A stretch of 52,897 nucleotides of DNA from a bacterium (GCA_037147175.1 JBAWVS010000014.1:1-52897); one strand, 5' to 3'. Numbered from the stretch's first letter, positions 25,897-35,075 are shown. The notes: generated by a model from the sequence alone, not told the origin. Translations and numbers: made by a program.

Positions 25897-27658
25897 GAAG
25901 CTGTCTTGCAGGGAGCTTTGTTTTGTCAGGATTTACAACAAGGGTTTTTTCATGAGTAAAAATAACAAAACCCGGCTTTGAGCCTGAAGGCTTCTTGACG
26001 AATTTTCTTTTTGTATAGACCACAGAGACATTTGACGATTCTCTTGCCTGACTGTAATATGCTGCAACATAAACCCCTTCATGAAGCGCTGCTTCAGACA
26101 CTTCGTTGTTGTTTTGAGGGACTTTTATCAAGACATGAGAGCCTGGAATATTCAGGGAATGAAGCCAAATATCTTCGGGAGCGGCTATTTTTAGTAAAAA
26201 TTCATTCTGTTTATTGTTTTTTCCCGCTAATATACTGAACCCGTCAGAAGAAATAAACTCTGTAAGTTCTAGATGTTCTTTTTTTTCTTTTTTGGAGCCT
26301 TGATAATTACTTGATTTGATTAAATTTTGAGCCGTTAATTCCTGTTGAACTTCTTTTAAATCCGACAAACCCTCTGCTAAATTTATTGATTCTCTTATGG
26401 TTTCAAGATAAGCAATTTCCTGCTGTATTTTTTCAGCTAATTCTCTTCCATGCCTGGCTGCATTTTTAGCTTTGTTATAGAGTTTATAATACTTTTGGGC
26501 ATTTGCGTTAGGAGAAAGCATCTTATCAAGGGGAATTTTTATGATTTTATTTTCGTCAAAAAAGTTTTCAAGTTCAACATATTCATCGCCACGCATAATT
26601 TTATAGAGATTCGACATTATAAGATCGGCATATTGACGGTATTTTTCCTGTTTTTCATTATTATTTTCAGGAAGTGCATGAGAATATGAAAGCAACTGCT
26701 TTTCTTGCTTCTTAAGCTCTTTTTTAAGAATACCTGCCAGATAATTTTTAAGTCTTGTAAAATTATCATTAAAAACCTGATGACCAAAATACAAATCTAT
26801 CATTGCATTTACAGAATCTACTGATCTCCATTTTATCGACTTATCAAGACCTGTAATTGAATAATATTTTTTATCTTCGCTTATAGAAGGATTAATGTTA
26901 TCAAAATTTATTGTTTCAGTTATCAAATCATATAAATCAGATATTTTTTCCTGCGAAACAGCCGATGTTTTGTCTTTTTCAATATTTATCCCGAGAAAAT
27001 TACAAAATTCAGTGGCAAGAGCTTTGCTTATAAATCCAAATTTTTCGTTAAGCCAAATATTTATCGGCATATCGATAATTTTTGCCCACTCCGAAAACTT
27101 TTCTTTGCTTAACGTAATAAAGTCATATTTATGCTGTTTTGGGGGATAAATATACGGCAAACCTCCTGCAAGTTCTCTTTCTCTGCTTTTTTCGTGGCTT
27201 ACGGGATGCGCACAGCCCTGAATCACGTTATTATCATAGTTATACAAAATAATATTGCTGTGTTTGCCCATAAATTCACAGGAAAGAATCATTGGAGTTC
27301 TTTCCCCGAGTTCATTATAACTGTCAAATTTGATTTCAAGTATTCGCTCATAATCAGGCTGCGTAACAGCATTGATTTTACAGCCTTCCATGTGTTTTCT
27401 CAGAAGCATACAAAACATAGGAGGCTTTTGAGGAATTTCAATATTTCTTAACTCTTCTCCTTCGAGACTCAAAAGCGAAACATGCGGATATTTGGGGTCA
27501 ACGCATATATAAAGCTTATGAGTTTGTCGCAAAGCTCTTATAGTCAACAAAACTTCATTTTTAGAAGGCTGCTGAACTTTTTGGACACGCCCTTCCGTCA
27601 AAATCGGTTCTATCTCGCTTATTAAGGCTTTTAGTGAAAGTGAATCAAAATTTATCAT
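25889..27658 (-). CDS. rqcH: ribosome quality-control NFACT protein (RqcH / FbpA family)
   Basis: A 589-residue NFACT protein. Family members bind 50S subunits carrying stalled peptidyl-tRNA and add C-terminal alanine tails that mark the nascent chain for decay. The N-terminal NFACT-N domain starts MINFDSLSLKALISEIEPIL. A long coiled-coil middle (~270-430) includes AARHGRELAEKIQQEI. The C-terminal NFACT-R domain has EDIWLHSLNIPGSHVLIK and AAYYSQARESSNVSVVYT. Where the family usually has Asp-Arg in the N-domain, this protein reads YER (E104-R105). Older annotations as fibronectin-binding protein refer to the same family. The ATG shares one base with the stop of the upstream enoyl-CoA hydratase, so the two are translationally coupled. 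Confidence 0.93.
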   Translation of the reverse strand: MINFDSLSLKALISEIEPILTEGRVQKVQQPSKNEVLLTIRALRQTHKLYICVDPKYPHVSLLSLEGEELRNIEIPQKPPMFCMLLRKHMEGCKINAVTQPDYERILEIKFDSYNELGERTPMILSCEFMGKHSNIILYNYDNNVIQGCAHPVSHEKSRERELAGGLPYIYPPKQHKYDFITLSKEKFSEWAKIIDMPINIWLNEKFGFISKALATEFCNFLGINIEKDKTSAVSQEKISDLYDLITETINFDNINPSISEDKKYYSITGLDKSIKWRSVDSVNAMIDLYFGHQVFNDNFTRLKNYLAGILKKELKKQEKQLLSYSHALPENNNEKQEKYRQYADLIMSNLYKIMRGDEYVELENFFDENKIIKIPLDKMLSPNANAQKYYKLYNKAKNAARHGRELAEKIQQEIAYLETIRESINLAEGLSDLKEVQQELTAQNLIKSSNYQGSKKEKKEHLELTEFISSDGFSILAGKNNKQNEFLLKIAAPEDIWLHSLNIPGSHVLIKVPQNNNEVSEAALHEGVYVAAYYSQARESSNVSVVYTKRKFVKKPSGSKPGFVIFTHEKTLVVNPDKTKLPARQLLN

Positions 27659-28464
27659 TATTTAAACTCAGGCTTTCTTTTCTCGAGAAAAGATTTTATA
27701 CCTTCTCTGGAATCCTCTGACTGTAAAGCTTTTAAGAAGTTTTCAACCTCTGTTTCTTCGACAGCAGTCTTTTTTAAGACTTGATCAATAGTATTTTTTA
27801 TTAAATAAAGAGAATTTGAAGATTTTTCAGCTAAATTTTCACAATATTCCATAGCTTTTTCTTCAAAATCCGAATCATTAAAAATTTCTGCCACAATCCC
27901 TAAATCCATAGCGTTTTTAGGAGTTATTTCTTTACCTGTTGAGACAATTTCAAAAGTTTTGTTTTTTCCGACTATTTTTAATAATCTGCTTATTCCTCCA
28001 TAGCCTGGAATTAAGCCGATATTGACCTCGTTTAATTTAAAAGAAGCTTTTTCTGATACAAGAATTAAATCGCAAGCAAGTGCCAGCTCAAAAAAGCCAC
28101 CGCATGCAATCCCATCCACGCCAATAATTACAGGTTTTTTAGACTCCTCAATTTTTGTCATTAGTTTTCTGTTCTTTTTTAACAAATTCTTAAATTCATT
28201 TGGATTTTTATCAAAAAGCTCAAACTTTTCATCATATTCTTTAAGATTCACTCCGGCAGAAAAAACTTTTTTTCCTGTTTTTGATTTTCCACAAGCAGCT
28301 TTTATTAGAATTATTTTAATATTATTATCGTTTTCAAAAGCATCCAGAGCAAAATTTATTTCATTAAAAGTATCTGATTTAATTATATTTAAATTCTCGG
28401 AATTATTTAAACATATAACACCGATTTTACTGTGATTTTTTATTTTTATTCTTTTAAATATCAA
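27658..28464 (-). CDS. enoyl-CoA hydratase/isomerase family protein
   Basis: A 268-residue crotonase-fold enzyme acting on acyl-CoA thioesters. The oxyanion-hole regions are visible in KVFSAGVNLKEYDE and IGVDGIACGGFFELALACDL. The downstream ASFKLNEVNIGLIPGYGG has the Glu position common to hydratases. The C-terminal helices (EDSREGIKSFLEKRKPEF) are normal. Substrate chain length and reaction (hydratase or isomerase) cannot be fixed. It is the first gene of a two-gene unit with rqcH, an unusual partner. A TATAAT reads toward it on the minus strand at 28500-28505. Confidence 0.9.
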   Translation of the reverse strand: MIFKRIKIKNHSKIGVICLNNSENLNIIKSDTFNEINFALDAFENDNNIKIILIKAACGKSKTGKKVFSAGVNLKEYDEKFELFDKNPNEFKNLLKKNRKLMTKIEESKKPVIIGVDGIACGGFFELALACDLILVSEKASFKLNEVNIGLIPGYGGISRLLKIVGKNKTFEIVSTGKEITPKNAMDLGIVAEIFNDSDFEEKAMEYCENLAEKSSNSLYLIKNTIDQVLKKTAVEETEVENFLKALQSEDSREGIKSFLEKRKPEFK

Positions 28465-28960
28465 GATTTTATACCTTATCAGATTTATTATTTGACAATA
28501 TTATATAAATATTAATTTTATTATTACTTAAATTAACCGGCAGATTTTTTTAAAAATATTTTTGTATTATATTATTTACTGCCTATATTAATATTAATTC
28601 TTTTAGGCTTTTTAGCGTTATACAGTTGATTAATCAGGTTATTATGTTTTTTATTTATTTATGATTTAATAATCTTAAATTAAAAACTGTCGACAATATA
28701 ATTATTATATGTTAATAATTTATCTGTAATATTATTATTTTTTTATAAACATTTCAAGGAATTTATATAATATGTGTTGTTAATAAAATATAAATAAAAA
28801 CGCGTTTTATTAAAATGACTATTAATTTATAAATTTTGTAATTTTTCGTTACAACTAAAATACGGAAATTTGAAAAAGAATATTAAATAATGCTATGTTA
28901 AAAACAGAGGTAATAATAAATAAACAAATTTAACCGTTTGGGATTATAAGGTAGTGAGAA
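28465..28960. other. 496-base AT-rich divergent intergenic region
   Basis: It separates the enoyl-CoA hydratase (-) and the MerR-type regulator (+). It is almost entirely A/T, with palindromic AAAACGCGTTTT at 28797-28808. The only strong element is the promoter at 28870-28899. No open frame, tRNA or clear repeat was seen. Confidence 0.6.
28870..28899 (+). promoter_or_regulatory. candidate extended -10 promoter of the MerR/HspR-like gene
   Basis: TTGAAA (28870-28875), an 18-base spacer and TATGTT (28894-28899) preceded by TGC, an extended -10 pattern. The predicted start is ~55 bases before the ATG at 28961, which has AAGG 9 bases upstream. Confidence 0.45.
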
Positions 28961-29401
28961 ATGAGAACAGAATCTATGACAATTAATTTAACTCAAGCAC
29001 AAGACTCAAAGGGATTAGACCCTGAAAAACCAATGTTTCCTATCAGTGTTGTGGCAGACTTATTGAAAGTTCATCAAAGAACATTAAGAATTTATGATGA
29101 CGAAAGGATTTTAATGCCTTCAAGATCTCCTAAAAACAGAAGACTTTATTCTTTTAATGATATTGAAAGAGGAAAGTTTATTCAGTACTTGACCAGAGAA
29201 CTTGGAATTAATCTTGCAGGAATCAAGATTATTGTTCATTTGCTGAAACAACAAAACATTCCTCCGGCTGACTATCTGGTTCACATCAGCAAAGTAGCCA
29301 ATGAATTAAATATTTCTCCTGAAGTTCAGGAAGAAAACAGAATAAAACTTTCCAGAAGAGGACGAAAATCCAAAACTTCTGATGAAGAAAATGAAGAATA
29401 A
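28961..29401 (+). CDS. MerR-family transcriptional regulator, HspR-like
   Basis: A 146-residue DNA-binding protein. The winged helix-turn-helix covers residues ~23-95: PISVVADLLKVHQRTLRIYD, then NRRLYSFNDIERGKFIQYLTRE, then GINLAGIKII. The last phrase is typical of HspR, the heat-shock repressor of dnaK operons, rather than metal-sensing MerR proteins. No metal-binding cysteines are seen. The C-terminus (SRRGRKSKTSDEENEE) is charged and likely disordered. No chaperone genes are nearby. The lone promoter and long upstream region could allow autoregulation, although I did not find the HspR inverted-repeat operator. Confidence 0.85.
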   Translation: MRTESMTINLTQAQDSKGLDPEKPMFPISVVADLLKVHQRTLRIYDDERILMPSRSPKNRRLYSFNDIERGKFIQYLTRELGINLAGIKIIVHLLKQQNIPPADYLVHISKVANELNISPEVQEENRIKLSRRGRKSKTSDEENEE

Positions 29402-29449
29402 AAACAAACTGTCATTTCAAATTTGATAGTATTATTTGGAAAGATATTT

Positions 29450-29479
29450 AAAAAAGTCGTTATTTTCAGCGACTTTTTT
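29450..29479. terminator. bidirectional terminator between the HspR-like gene and comEC
   Basis: AAAAAAGTCG (29450-29459) pairs with CGACTTTTTT (29470-29479) across a 10-base loop. A and T runs on the two sides allow use by both convergent genes. It overlaps the last codons of comEC. Confidence 0.8.
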
Positions 29480-31826
29480 GCGTTTTAAAAGTTTTATAAA
29501 CATAATTTTCGCCATCCGAACTTATTATCACCGCAAAATCCCTGTCTGTCCTGAAAGTTTTAACGTTAAATTCTTTTAATTCTTCTAAAATTTTACCGTT
29601 TGGATGTCCATACATATAACCTTTTTTACCAACTGAAATTACGGCTAATTGAGGTTTTAAATAATCAAGAAAATTATAATTTAAGGAATTATAACTTCCA
29701 TGATGACCTATTTTTATTATATTTACAGGTTTTTTTACATATTTTTCAATATCATAGAGCGAATCAGCTTCGCTATCTGCCATTAAAATTGATGAAAAAT
29801 CTTTATAAAAAATGTATAAAATAATACAGTCTTCGTTTTCATTATTTTTGTATTTTTTATAAGATCTTATAACTTTAATCTTTACATCTTTGTCTAAATT
29901 TATGTTTTCACCGTCGTATAAAATTCTGTTTTTAATATGATTTTTTTGAAAATAATTTTTTATTTTCAGGCATGTTTTTGAATTTTCCCTCAACCCGTTA
30001 TGAAGAATCTCGTTTACTTTAATATTATCAAGTATTTCAAGAGTTCCGCCGACATGATCGCTATTTGGATGGGTTAAGACAACAGCATCAAGCTTTATAA
30101 TTCCTCTATCCCTTAAATAAGGGACAATAGAAGTTTTAGCAGGAATATATTTCCCGTTTGGACCCGTATCAACCAAAATATTTTTATTGTTCGGAGTATG
30201 AACAAGAATAGCATCGCCCTGTCCTACATCAAAAAAAACAAATTCAAGTTTTCTGTCAAAATTATCTTTAAAAACAAAAATTAATAAACTTAAAAATAAA
30301 ATTAAAGACACAACATTTAATTTTTTAGAAGAAAAATTTGCCTTAATTACAAATAATAACGCAATAATAAAGCCGTAAAAAATTATGACTGCAAAAACAT
30401 CAGGTTTTGCAAGGTAATAAAGAGCATGAGGAAGATTGGAAACATATTTTGAAATAAAAAGAATAATATCTATAAAAGGCTCAGATATTTTATCGAAAAT
30501 CAGGCATAAATTTCCTCCTATCACGGGTACAAAGCTAAAAACGCTTCCAGTAAATCCCAAAAAAGTTATAATCCCGACAAAAGGAACAACGAGGATATTT
30601 GCTAATAACGAATAAGTTGAAAAATTATTAAAGTGAAATATTTGAATCGGTGATGCCCAAATTTGCGCAACAAGAGGAACTACAACAACTCCTGATACTG
30701 CTTCGGGAATAGGATTTAATTTTTCTAAAAGAGGCGTAACGCATAACAAAATACCGAAAGTTGTTATAAAAGACAGCTGAAAACTTATATTTGCAAGCAG
30801 CAAAGGGTTAATTAAAAGCATAAGAGCGCATACAAAGACTAAAATAATTAAAGTGTCCGCTTTTCTGTCAAGCAATTTTGCCAGAATAAGAAATTCTGCC
30901 ATAACGGCCGCACGCATTACAGAAGGAGGTAAACCGGTCAAAAGCGAATAGAAAACTACCAGAATTGCACCTGTAATCATCTTGGGTTTGTAAGAAATTC
31001 TTAACTTTGACGCAATAAAAAACCATGCTCCAAAAATAAAACTCACGTTCATTCCTGAAGCTGCAAGCAAGTGCAAAAGACCTGATTTCATAAATTCCTG
31101 TTTTATTTCATCGGGAGCAGGAACCGCAAAATCCCCAAAAACCATTCCTTCAAGCACTTCCAGCTTAGGTGATTTTATATATTTTGAATTTTCAAGAATA
31201 ATTTTGTTTTTTATTTTATTCAAACTCTGTATTAATAACCATTTACCCCCTTTAGGATGCTCAATAATATTGAAATCATTATATTTTACATTTGTAATGG
31301 TAAAAACACCCTGATTTTGTAGATAATTTTTATAATCAAACTGTCCGGGATTTGTCGCCTCAAAAGGAAGTTTTACAAATCCTTTAACTTCTAAAATATC
31401 CCCTATAAGAATCTTTTTGAATTTTTTCTCTTTATCATAAATATTTACAATGGTTTTAGCTTTTATTGGTTTCCAATTATCCTTAAATTTGTATGAATAA
31501 ACTTTAAACTCAAATTTTGTTTTGTTTATTGACTTTGAGCTAGGTTCAGCTATTACCCTGCCCTTTAAATAAACACTTTTAGGAGCCAGCTTACATAATG
31601 AATCGGGTCTTGGAGTTCTTAAACCACAATAAAATACCGAAAAAACAACAATTATAAGACATAATACAGAAAATTTTATTGAAAAGACTTTTTTATAGGC
31701 AAGAATCGAAATTAATAAAACAAAAACTATAACCAGCAAAGGAATTAAATTAAGCAAATATGCTCCAATTCCTGCAATAAAAGCAGAGCAGAGTATCATT
31801 GTTTTTTGCGGTTTTGTTAAAGGCAT
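29466..31826 (-). CDS. comEC: DNA-uptake channel protein ComEC/Rec2
   Basis: A 786-residue polytopic inner-membrane protein that carries single-stranded DNA into the cytoplasm during natural transformation. An N-terminal membrane and OB-like region (~1-200) is followed by the ComEC competence domain (~220-490; GLLHLLAASGMNVSFIFG, LPPSVMRAAVMAEFLILAK). A C-terminal metallo-beta-lactamase domain begins at FVFFDVGQGDAIL and contains THPNSDHVGG and KIGHHGSYNS, proposed to degrade the non-transported strand. All three parts are present, so the protein looks functional. Four pseudopilin genes start 158 bases away on the other side of a shared divergent region. Confidence 0.95.
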   Translation of the reverse strand: MPLTKPQKTMILCSAFIAGIGAYLLNLIPLLVIVFVLLISILAYKKVFSIKFSVLCLIIVVFSVFYCGLRTPRPDSLCKLAPKSVYLKGRVIAEPSSKSINKTKFEFKVYSYKFKDNWKPIKAKTIVNIYDKEKKFKKILIGDILEVKGFVKLPFEATNPGQFDYKNYLQNQGVFTITNVKYNDFNIIEHPKGGKWLLIQSLNKIKNKIILENSKYIKSPKLEVLEGMVFGDFAVPAPDEIKQEFMKSGLLHLLAASGMNVSFIFGAWFFIASKLRISYKPKMITGAILVVFYSLLTGLPPSVMRAAVMAEFLILAKLLDRKADTLIILVFVCALMLLINPLLLANISFQLSFITTFGILLCVTPLLEKLNPIPEAVSGVVVVPLVAQIWASPIQIFHFNNFSTYSLLANILVVPFVGIITFLGFTGSVFSFVPVIGGNLCLIFDKISEPFIDIILFISKYVSNLPHALYYLAKPDVFAVIIFYGFIIALLFVIKANFSSKKLNVVSLILFLSLLIFVFKDNFDRKLEFVFFDVGQGDAILVHTPNNKNILVDTGPNGKYIPAKTSIVPYLRDRGIIKLDAVVLTHPNSDHVGGTLEILDNIKVNEILHNGLRENSKTCLKIKNYFQKNHIKNRILYDGENINLDKDVKIKVIRSYKKYKNNENEDCIILYIFYKDFSSILMADSEADSLYDIEKYVKKPVNIIKIGHHGSYNSLNYNFLDYLKPQLAVISVGKKGYMYGHPNGKILEELKEFNVKTFRTDRDFAVIISSDGENYVYKTFKTQKSR

Positions 31827-31895
31827 TTTTTTTCCTTTATAATATGATTTTTTAATTATAAAACAATAAAATTCAAATTCTAAAAACGTAATAGA

Positions 31896-31924
31896 TTGAG
31901 CAGAGTTTTAATATATGTTAAGAT
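31896..31924 (+). promoter_or_regulatory. candidate promoter for the first pseudopilin gene
   Basis: TTGAGC (31896-31901), a 17-base spacer and TAAGAT (31919-31924), each 4 of 6 to consensus. They lie 60 bases upstream of the ATG at 31985, which has AAGGAG about 8 bases before it. Confidence 0.3.
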
Positions 31925-31984
31925 TATTGTATCTTTCAAAATTGCCGGATTTAATTCTTAAAACTTATAAAAAGGAGTAGATAA

Positions 31985-32647
31985 ATGCGAAAAGGTTTTA
32001 CACTTGCTGAAACCCTTATTACAATGGCTGTAATAGGAATAATTATGGCTTTATCAATTCCTGCCGTTATTCAATCAACAAACGATACAGCGCCCTTGTT
32101 TAAAAAAGCGTATAATACCGTAGAAGAAGTTACAAGTGAACTCATAAATGACACTTCTCTTTATCCGAGCGGGGATCTTAGCAGTGCGGCAAGTGGAACA
32201 GCTAATTGTTCTGCGACAGACTTAACAAATGGAGAATGTTTTTGTAAAAACTTTTTTGCAAAGTTAAACACTGTAGGAACAATAACTTGTACTGCCGCAG
32301 CTGCTGTCACACCTACCGTAACAGTAGGCAGTCCGAATACAACAAATGCTGATGCTTCAACAACAAATGCAATGAATTGGTATAATTTACATTCTGCCGT
32401 AGCAGATAAAGCCGCTTCCGGTTTTAATACAGGAAATTGTAATACCGGTTCTACAGGCATTGATACAAGTACAAACACCTGCGTAAAAATAAGCGTTGAT
32501 GTTAACGGAATGAACAAGGGCTCAAATACAAATACACCTCAGGCTAATCAAGATATTTTTAACATATATGTAACTGCAACAGGAAAAGTTGTTGTGGAAA
32601 CCAGTAATTCATTAACTTATGATGAAGCATATATTCTTCAACATTAA
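31985..32647 (+). CDS. type IV pilin-like (pseudopilin) protein
   Basis: A 220-residue prepilin with a class III leader cleaved before Phe: MRKG/FTLAETLITMAVIG, with Glu5 of the mature protein and a hydrophobic N-terminal helix ending LSIPAV. The middle is Thr/Ala/Asn-rich. The C-terminal part has a Cys pair and ISVDVNGMN...DIFNIYV, a diverged form of the DVNG signature shared with the three genes that follow. It is the only one of the four on the plus strand, divergent from comEC. It probably builds or tips a pilus-like fibre used for DNA uptake or secretion. Confidence 0.87.
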   Translation: MRKGFTLAETLITMAVIGIIMALSIPAVIQSTNDTAPLFKKAYNTVEEVTSELINDTSLYPSGDLSSAASGTANCSATDLTNGECFCKNFFAKLNTVGTITCTAAAAVTPTVTVGSPNTTNADASTTNAMNWYNLHSAVADKAASGFNTGNCNTGSTGIDTSTNTCVKISVDVNGMNKGSNTNTPQANQDIFNIYVTATGKVVVETSNSLTYDEAYILQH

Positions 32648-32655
32648 GAATCAGA

Positions 32656-33399
32656 CTAATACAACATTTTTCCATCCTGAAGTGCTTTTGCGGCACATTC
32701 TAATCCGCCATTATAAGCATTGAGGGGACAATCATTTGCTCCATAATAAGAAACAGCCGTATTTTTTGTCCCAATATCTCCGTTGAAAATAATTTTACTA
32801 TTGATGTCTCTGTTTGTGTTAGTTGGATCAACGACTTTAACTATAAAAAATCGGAAGATATCCACACCAAATCGATTAGGTCTATTAAAACCGTTTACAT
32901 CAACGTCAACTTCAGCGCAGGCTATATTATTCGAACCGGAATCTTTAACAGTACTATCTGTGCATGCGGTGCTTAAAGCCTTAAAAGCTAACATTGAGCC
33001 ATCGTTCAAAACAGCCATTGAATATGTACTCAAATCTAAACCGTTTGCGCTTCCGTCAAATTTATAATAATTAGCCGACCAACAATTTGTATGAGCAGCT
33101 CCGGCATTACATAATTGTGTGATTTTTAAAAATCTTGAATATAAATTTCTTAAATTATCATTTGCATTACCAGTTGTACTCCACGCATTTTCCATTACTC
33201 CCGAGTTATTTGATTTTATTTGCTGCGTGGCAAAATCAAAATCAGTATAAAGCTTCCTTAATGCGTTTACATATTGATTTTTTTGGGAAGTACCGCCTAC
33301 AAAAAAAGTCGGGATGGTTAAAGCTGCCAATATGCCTAATATGGCAAGAGATACAACCATTTCAGCAAGGGTAAAAGCTTTTTTTGACGTTTTATTCAT
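32656..33399 (-). CDS. type IV pilin-like (pseudopilin) protein
   Basis: A 247-residue prepilin starting MNKTSKKA/FTLAEMVVSLAIL. The residue before the cleavage site is Ala rather than Gly. I start it at the ATG at 33399, which has AAGGA about 10 bases upstream. An ATG at 33438 would add an unlikely 13-residue extension. The mature N-terminal helix ends LTIPTF. The globular part shares TQQIKSNNSG with its neighbours and carries DVNGFNRPNRFGVDIFRF near residue 175. It ends 9 bases from the convergent pseudopilin at 31985-32647. It is the last gene of a minus-strand run of three. Confidence 0.87.
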   Translation of the reverse strand: MNKTSKKAFTLAEMVVSLAILGILAALTIPTFFVGGTSQKNQYVNALRKLYTDFDFATQQIKSNNSGVMENAWSTTGNANDNLRNLYSRFLKITQLCNAGAAHTNCWSANYYKFDGSANGLDLSTYSMAVLNDGSMLAFKALSTACTDSTVKDSGSNNIACAEVDVDVNGFNRPNRFGVDIFRFFIVKVVDPTNTNRDINSKIIFNGDIGTKNTAVSYYGANDCPLNAYNGGLECAAKALQDGKMLY

Positions 33400-33457
33400 A
33401 AAATCATTTTCCTTTTTAACGACTTCTGTTTTATGCATGGGAAATTATACTTAATTA

Positions 33458-34177
33458 TTATGTACTATAGTTTATCTCCTGCCTGTTAAGAACTTGGGAG
33501 GCACACCCATAACCATCTTTTAATGTATTCTTAGTATTACAATTGCCGGCTGCATTATAAATAGTATGGGCTTCTCCTCCGGCATAAAGACCGTTTGAAC
33601 CTAACAAAAACATAAAAATATCCTTGCCAATAATATTTGGTCCATTAAAACCGTTAACATCCGCAACTATATAACCGCATAAAATTTTGTCCGTGGCCGC
33701 ATAAGGAAGATTTAAACTCACACCTGTTCCATTACATGAAGTATTTGGTATATAAAAAAGCAAAAAAGTTCCGTCAGCAAGAACTGCTCCCTGATAATTT
33801 GTATTAGCATCAAAACTTTCTACCGATGCTCCAATCGATAATTTGCCGGTAAAATTTGCCCAACAATTTCCTACAACGCTACCAACTGAGCATGTTTTAT
33901 TGTATTCAAGGATATTGCCATATTTATTGTCCCTTGCATCAGTTGAACTCGTAAAAGCACCTATTAAGGTACCTGCATTGTTTGACATAATTTGATTTGT
34001 GGCTGTATCAAGAATCCCGTAAGTTTTTTTAAGCCCGTCGATAAAAGAAGCCTGATTGGTACTTTGAAACAAAGTAGGAATAGTCAAGGCCATTACTGTA
34101 CCCATTATAGCCAATGTTATCAAAACTTCTGCCAGAGTAAAAGCATTACTGTAATAAACTTTTTTTTGTTTTTGCAT
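33458..34177 (-). CDS. type IV pilin-like (pseudopilin) protein
   Basis: A 239-residue prepilin beginning MQKQKKVYYSNA/FTLAEVLITLAIM, with an unusual NA before the cleavage site. The hydrophobic helix ends LTIPTLFQ. The globular region has GLKKTYGILDTATNQIMSNN and the signature DVNGFNGPNIIGKDIFMF, with Cys residues that could form disulfides. It sits between two homologues, 58 bases from the downstream one. It is most similar in layout to the gene at 34246-34920, which suggests tandem duplication. Confidence 0.87.
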   Translation of the reverse strand: MQKQKKVYYSNAFTLAEVLITLAIMGTVMALTIPTLFQSTNQASFIDGLKKTYGILDTATNQIMSNNAGTLIGAFTSSTDARDNKYGNILEYNKTCSVGSVVGNCWANFTGKLSIGASVESFDANTNYQGAVLADGTFLLFYIPNTSCNGTGVSLNLPYAATDKILCGYIVADVNGFNGPNIIGKDIFMFLLGSNGLYAGGEAHTIYNAAGNCNTKNTLKDGYGCASQVLNRQEINYST

Positions 34178-34245
34178 TTTTTATAAATTCCTCATCATAA
34201 AAAAATTCATTGTTTAATACATCTTTAATTTAATATACAAAACAT

Positions 34246-34920
34246 CTAATAGTTCATCGTACCTTCTGTAAGGATTCTTCCTGAACATGCTACTCCATTA
34301 ATTGAATCAATAGATGAAGTATCACAATAAGTACTCCAGGGAGTAAATCCTTTTAAACCATCAGGGAATAGACCTTTACTGGTTATTCTGAAGATAAAAA
34401 CATCTCTTCCAAACCTATTTGGAGGATTAAATCCATTTACATCAACCCAAAAAGATCCGCAAGCGATATTTACTCCATTATCTACGTAGCTATTATCAAC
34501 ACCGCCTGTACAATTAGGATTTGCTAAGGACATCGCAATAAGCATGCCATTAGATAATATAGCTGTCGGAACAATCATTATATCCCAACCCAAATAATTT
34601 CCTTGAAGATTATTTACATTAGGACTAAAAAAACAACCACTTGTTCCGATAGAACATTTTTTTACACAATTTAATCTTGTACAATATTTATCTAATAATT
34701 CACTTGAATTACCTGCGATTTTAAGCATCGTTCCGCTGTTATCAGTCATTATTTGGCTGGTAGCCGTTTTAAGTATTAAATATGCTTTTTTTAAACCGTT
34801 AACATAATTGTGTTCATTCGTTGTATTTATAAGATTAGGTATTGTAGCCGCAATTATTATTCCTAAAACAGCTAAGGTAATAAGGGTTTCTGAAAGTGTA
34901 AAACCTTTTTTTCTTTCCAT
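34246..34920 (-). CDS. type IV pilin-like (pseudopilin) protein
   Basis: A 224-residue prepilin starting MERKKG/FTLSETLITLAVLG, with a canonical Gly before the cleavage site. I start at 34920, with AAGAG 6 bases upstream; an ATG at 34980 would add 20 residues that spoil the leader. The globular part has GLKKAYLILKTATSQIM and the signature DVNGFNPPNRFGRDVFIF. Multiple Cys residues (RLNCVKKCSIGTSGCFF) suggest disulfides in the exported form. It is first in the minus-strand run of three pseudopilin genes. Confidence 0.87.
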   Translation of the reverse strand: MERKKGFTLSETLITLAVLGIIIAATIPNLINTTNEHNYVNGLKKAYLILKTATSQIMTDNSGTMLKIAGNSSELLDKYCTRLNCVKKCSIGTSGCFFSPNVNNLQGNYLGWDIMIVPTAILSNGMLIAMSLANPNCTGGVDNSYVDNGVNIACGSFWVDVNGFNPPNRFGRDVFIFRITSKGLFPDGLKGFTPWSTYCDTSSIDSINGVACSGRILTEGTMNY

Positions 34921-35020
34921 AAAAATCTCTTTTCCTGATTTAACCATACTAATTAGAATAGGTATATTTAAGTTTATCAAACTTTTAAGGCTTTTGCATA
35001 TATATTAAAAAACAAAATTA

Positions 35021-35058
35021 CAAATAAGCTGCCTGATGAGAAAAAGGCAGCTTATTTG
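35021..35058 (-). terminator. intrinsic terminator of the fliJ-fliK-flgD-flgE unit
   Basis: A perfect 14-bp stem (CAAATAAGCTGCCT at 35021-35034, its complement at 35045-35058) has a 10-base loop. A T-rich tract follows on the minus strand, 18 bases beyond the flgE stop. Confidence 0.85.
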
Positions 35059-35075
35059 CTTAATTATGACTTTCA

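Noticed and set aside
25893-25910. AAGAAGCTGTCTTGC resembling the MITE end
   Set aside because: It lies inside the overlapping 3' coding ends of two genes and the similarity stops after about 13 bases; no partner end.
28492-28520. TTGACA followed by an AT-rich stretch on the plus strand
   Set aside because: No acceptable -10 box at 16-18 bases; a better promoter lies closer to the gene.
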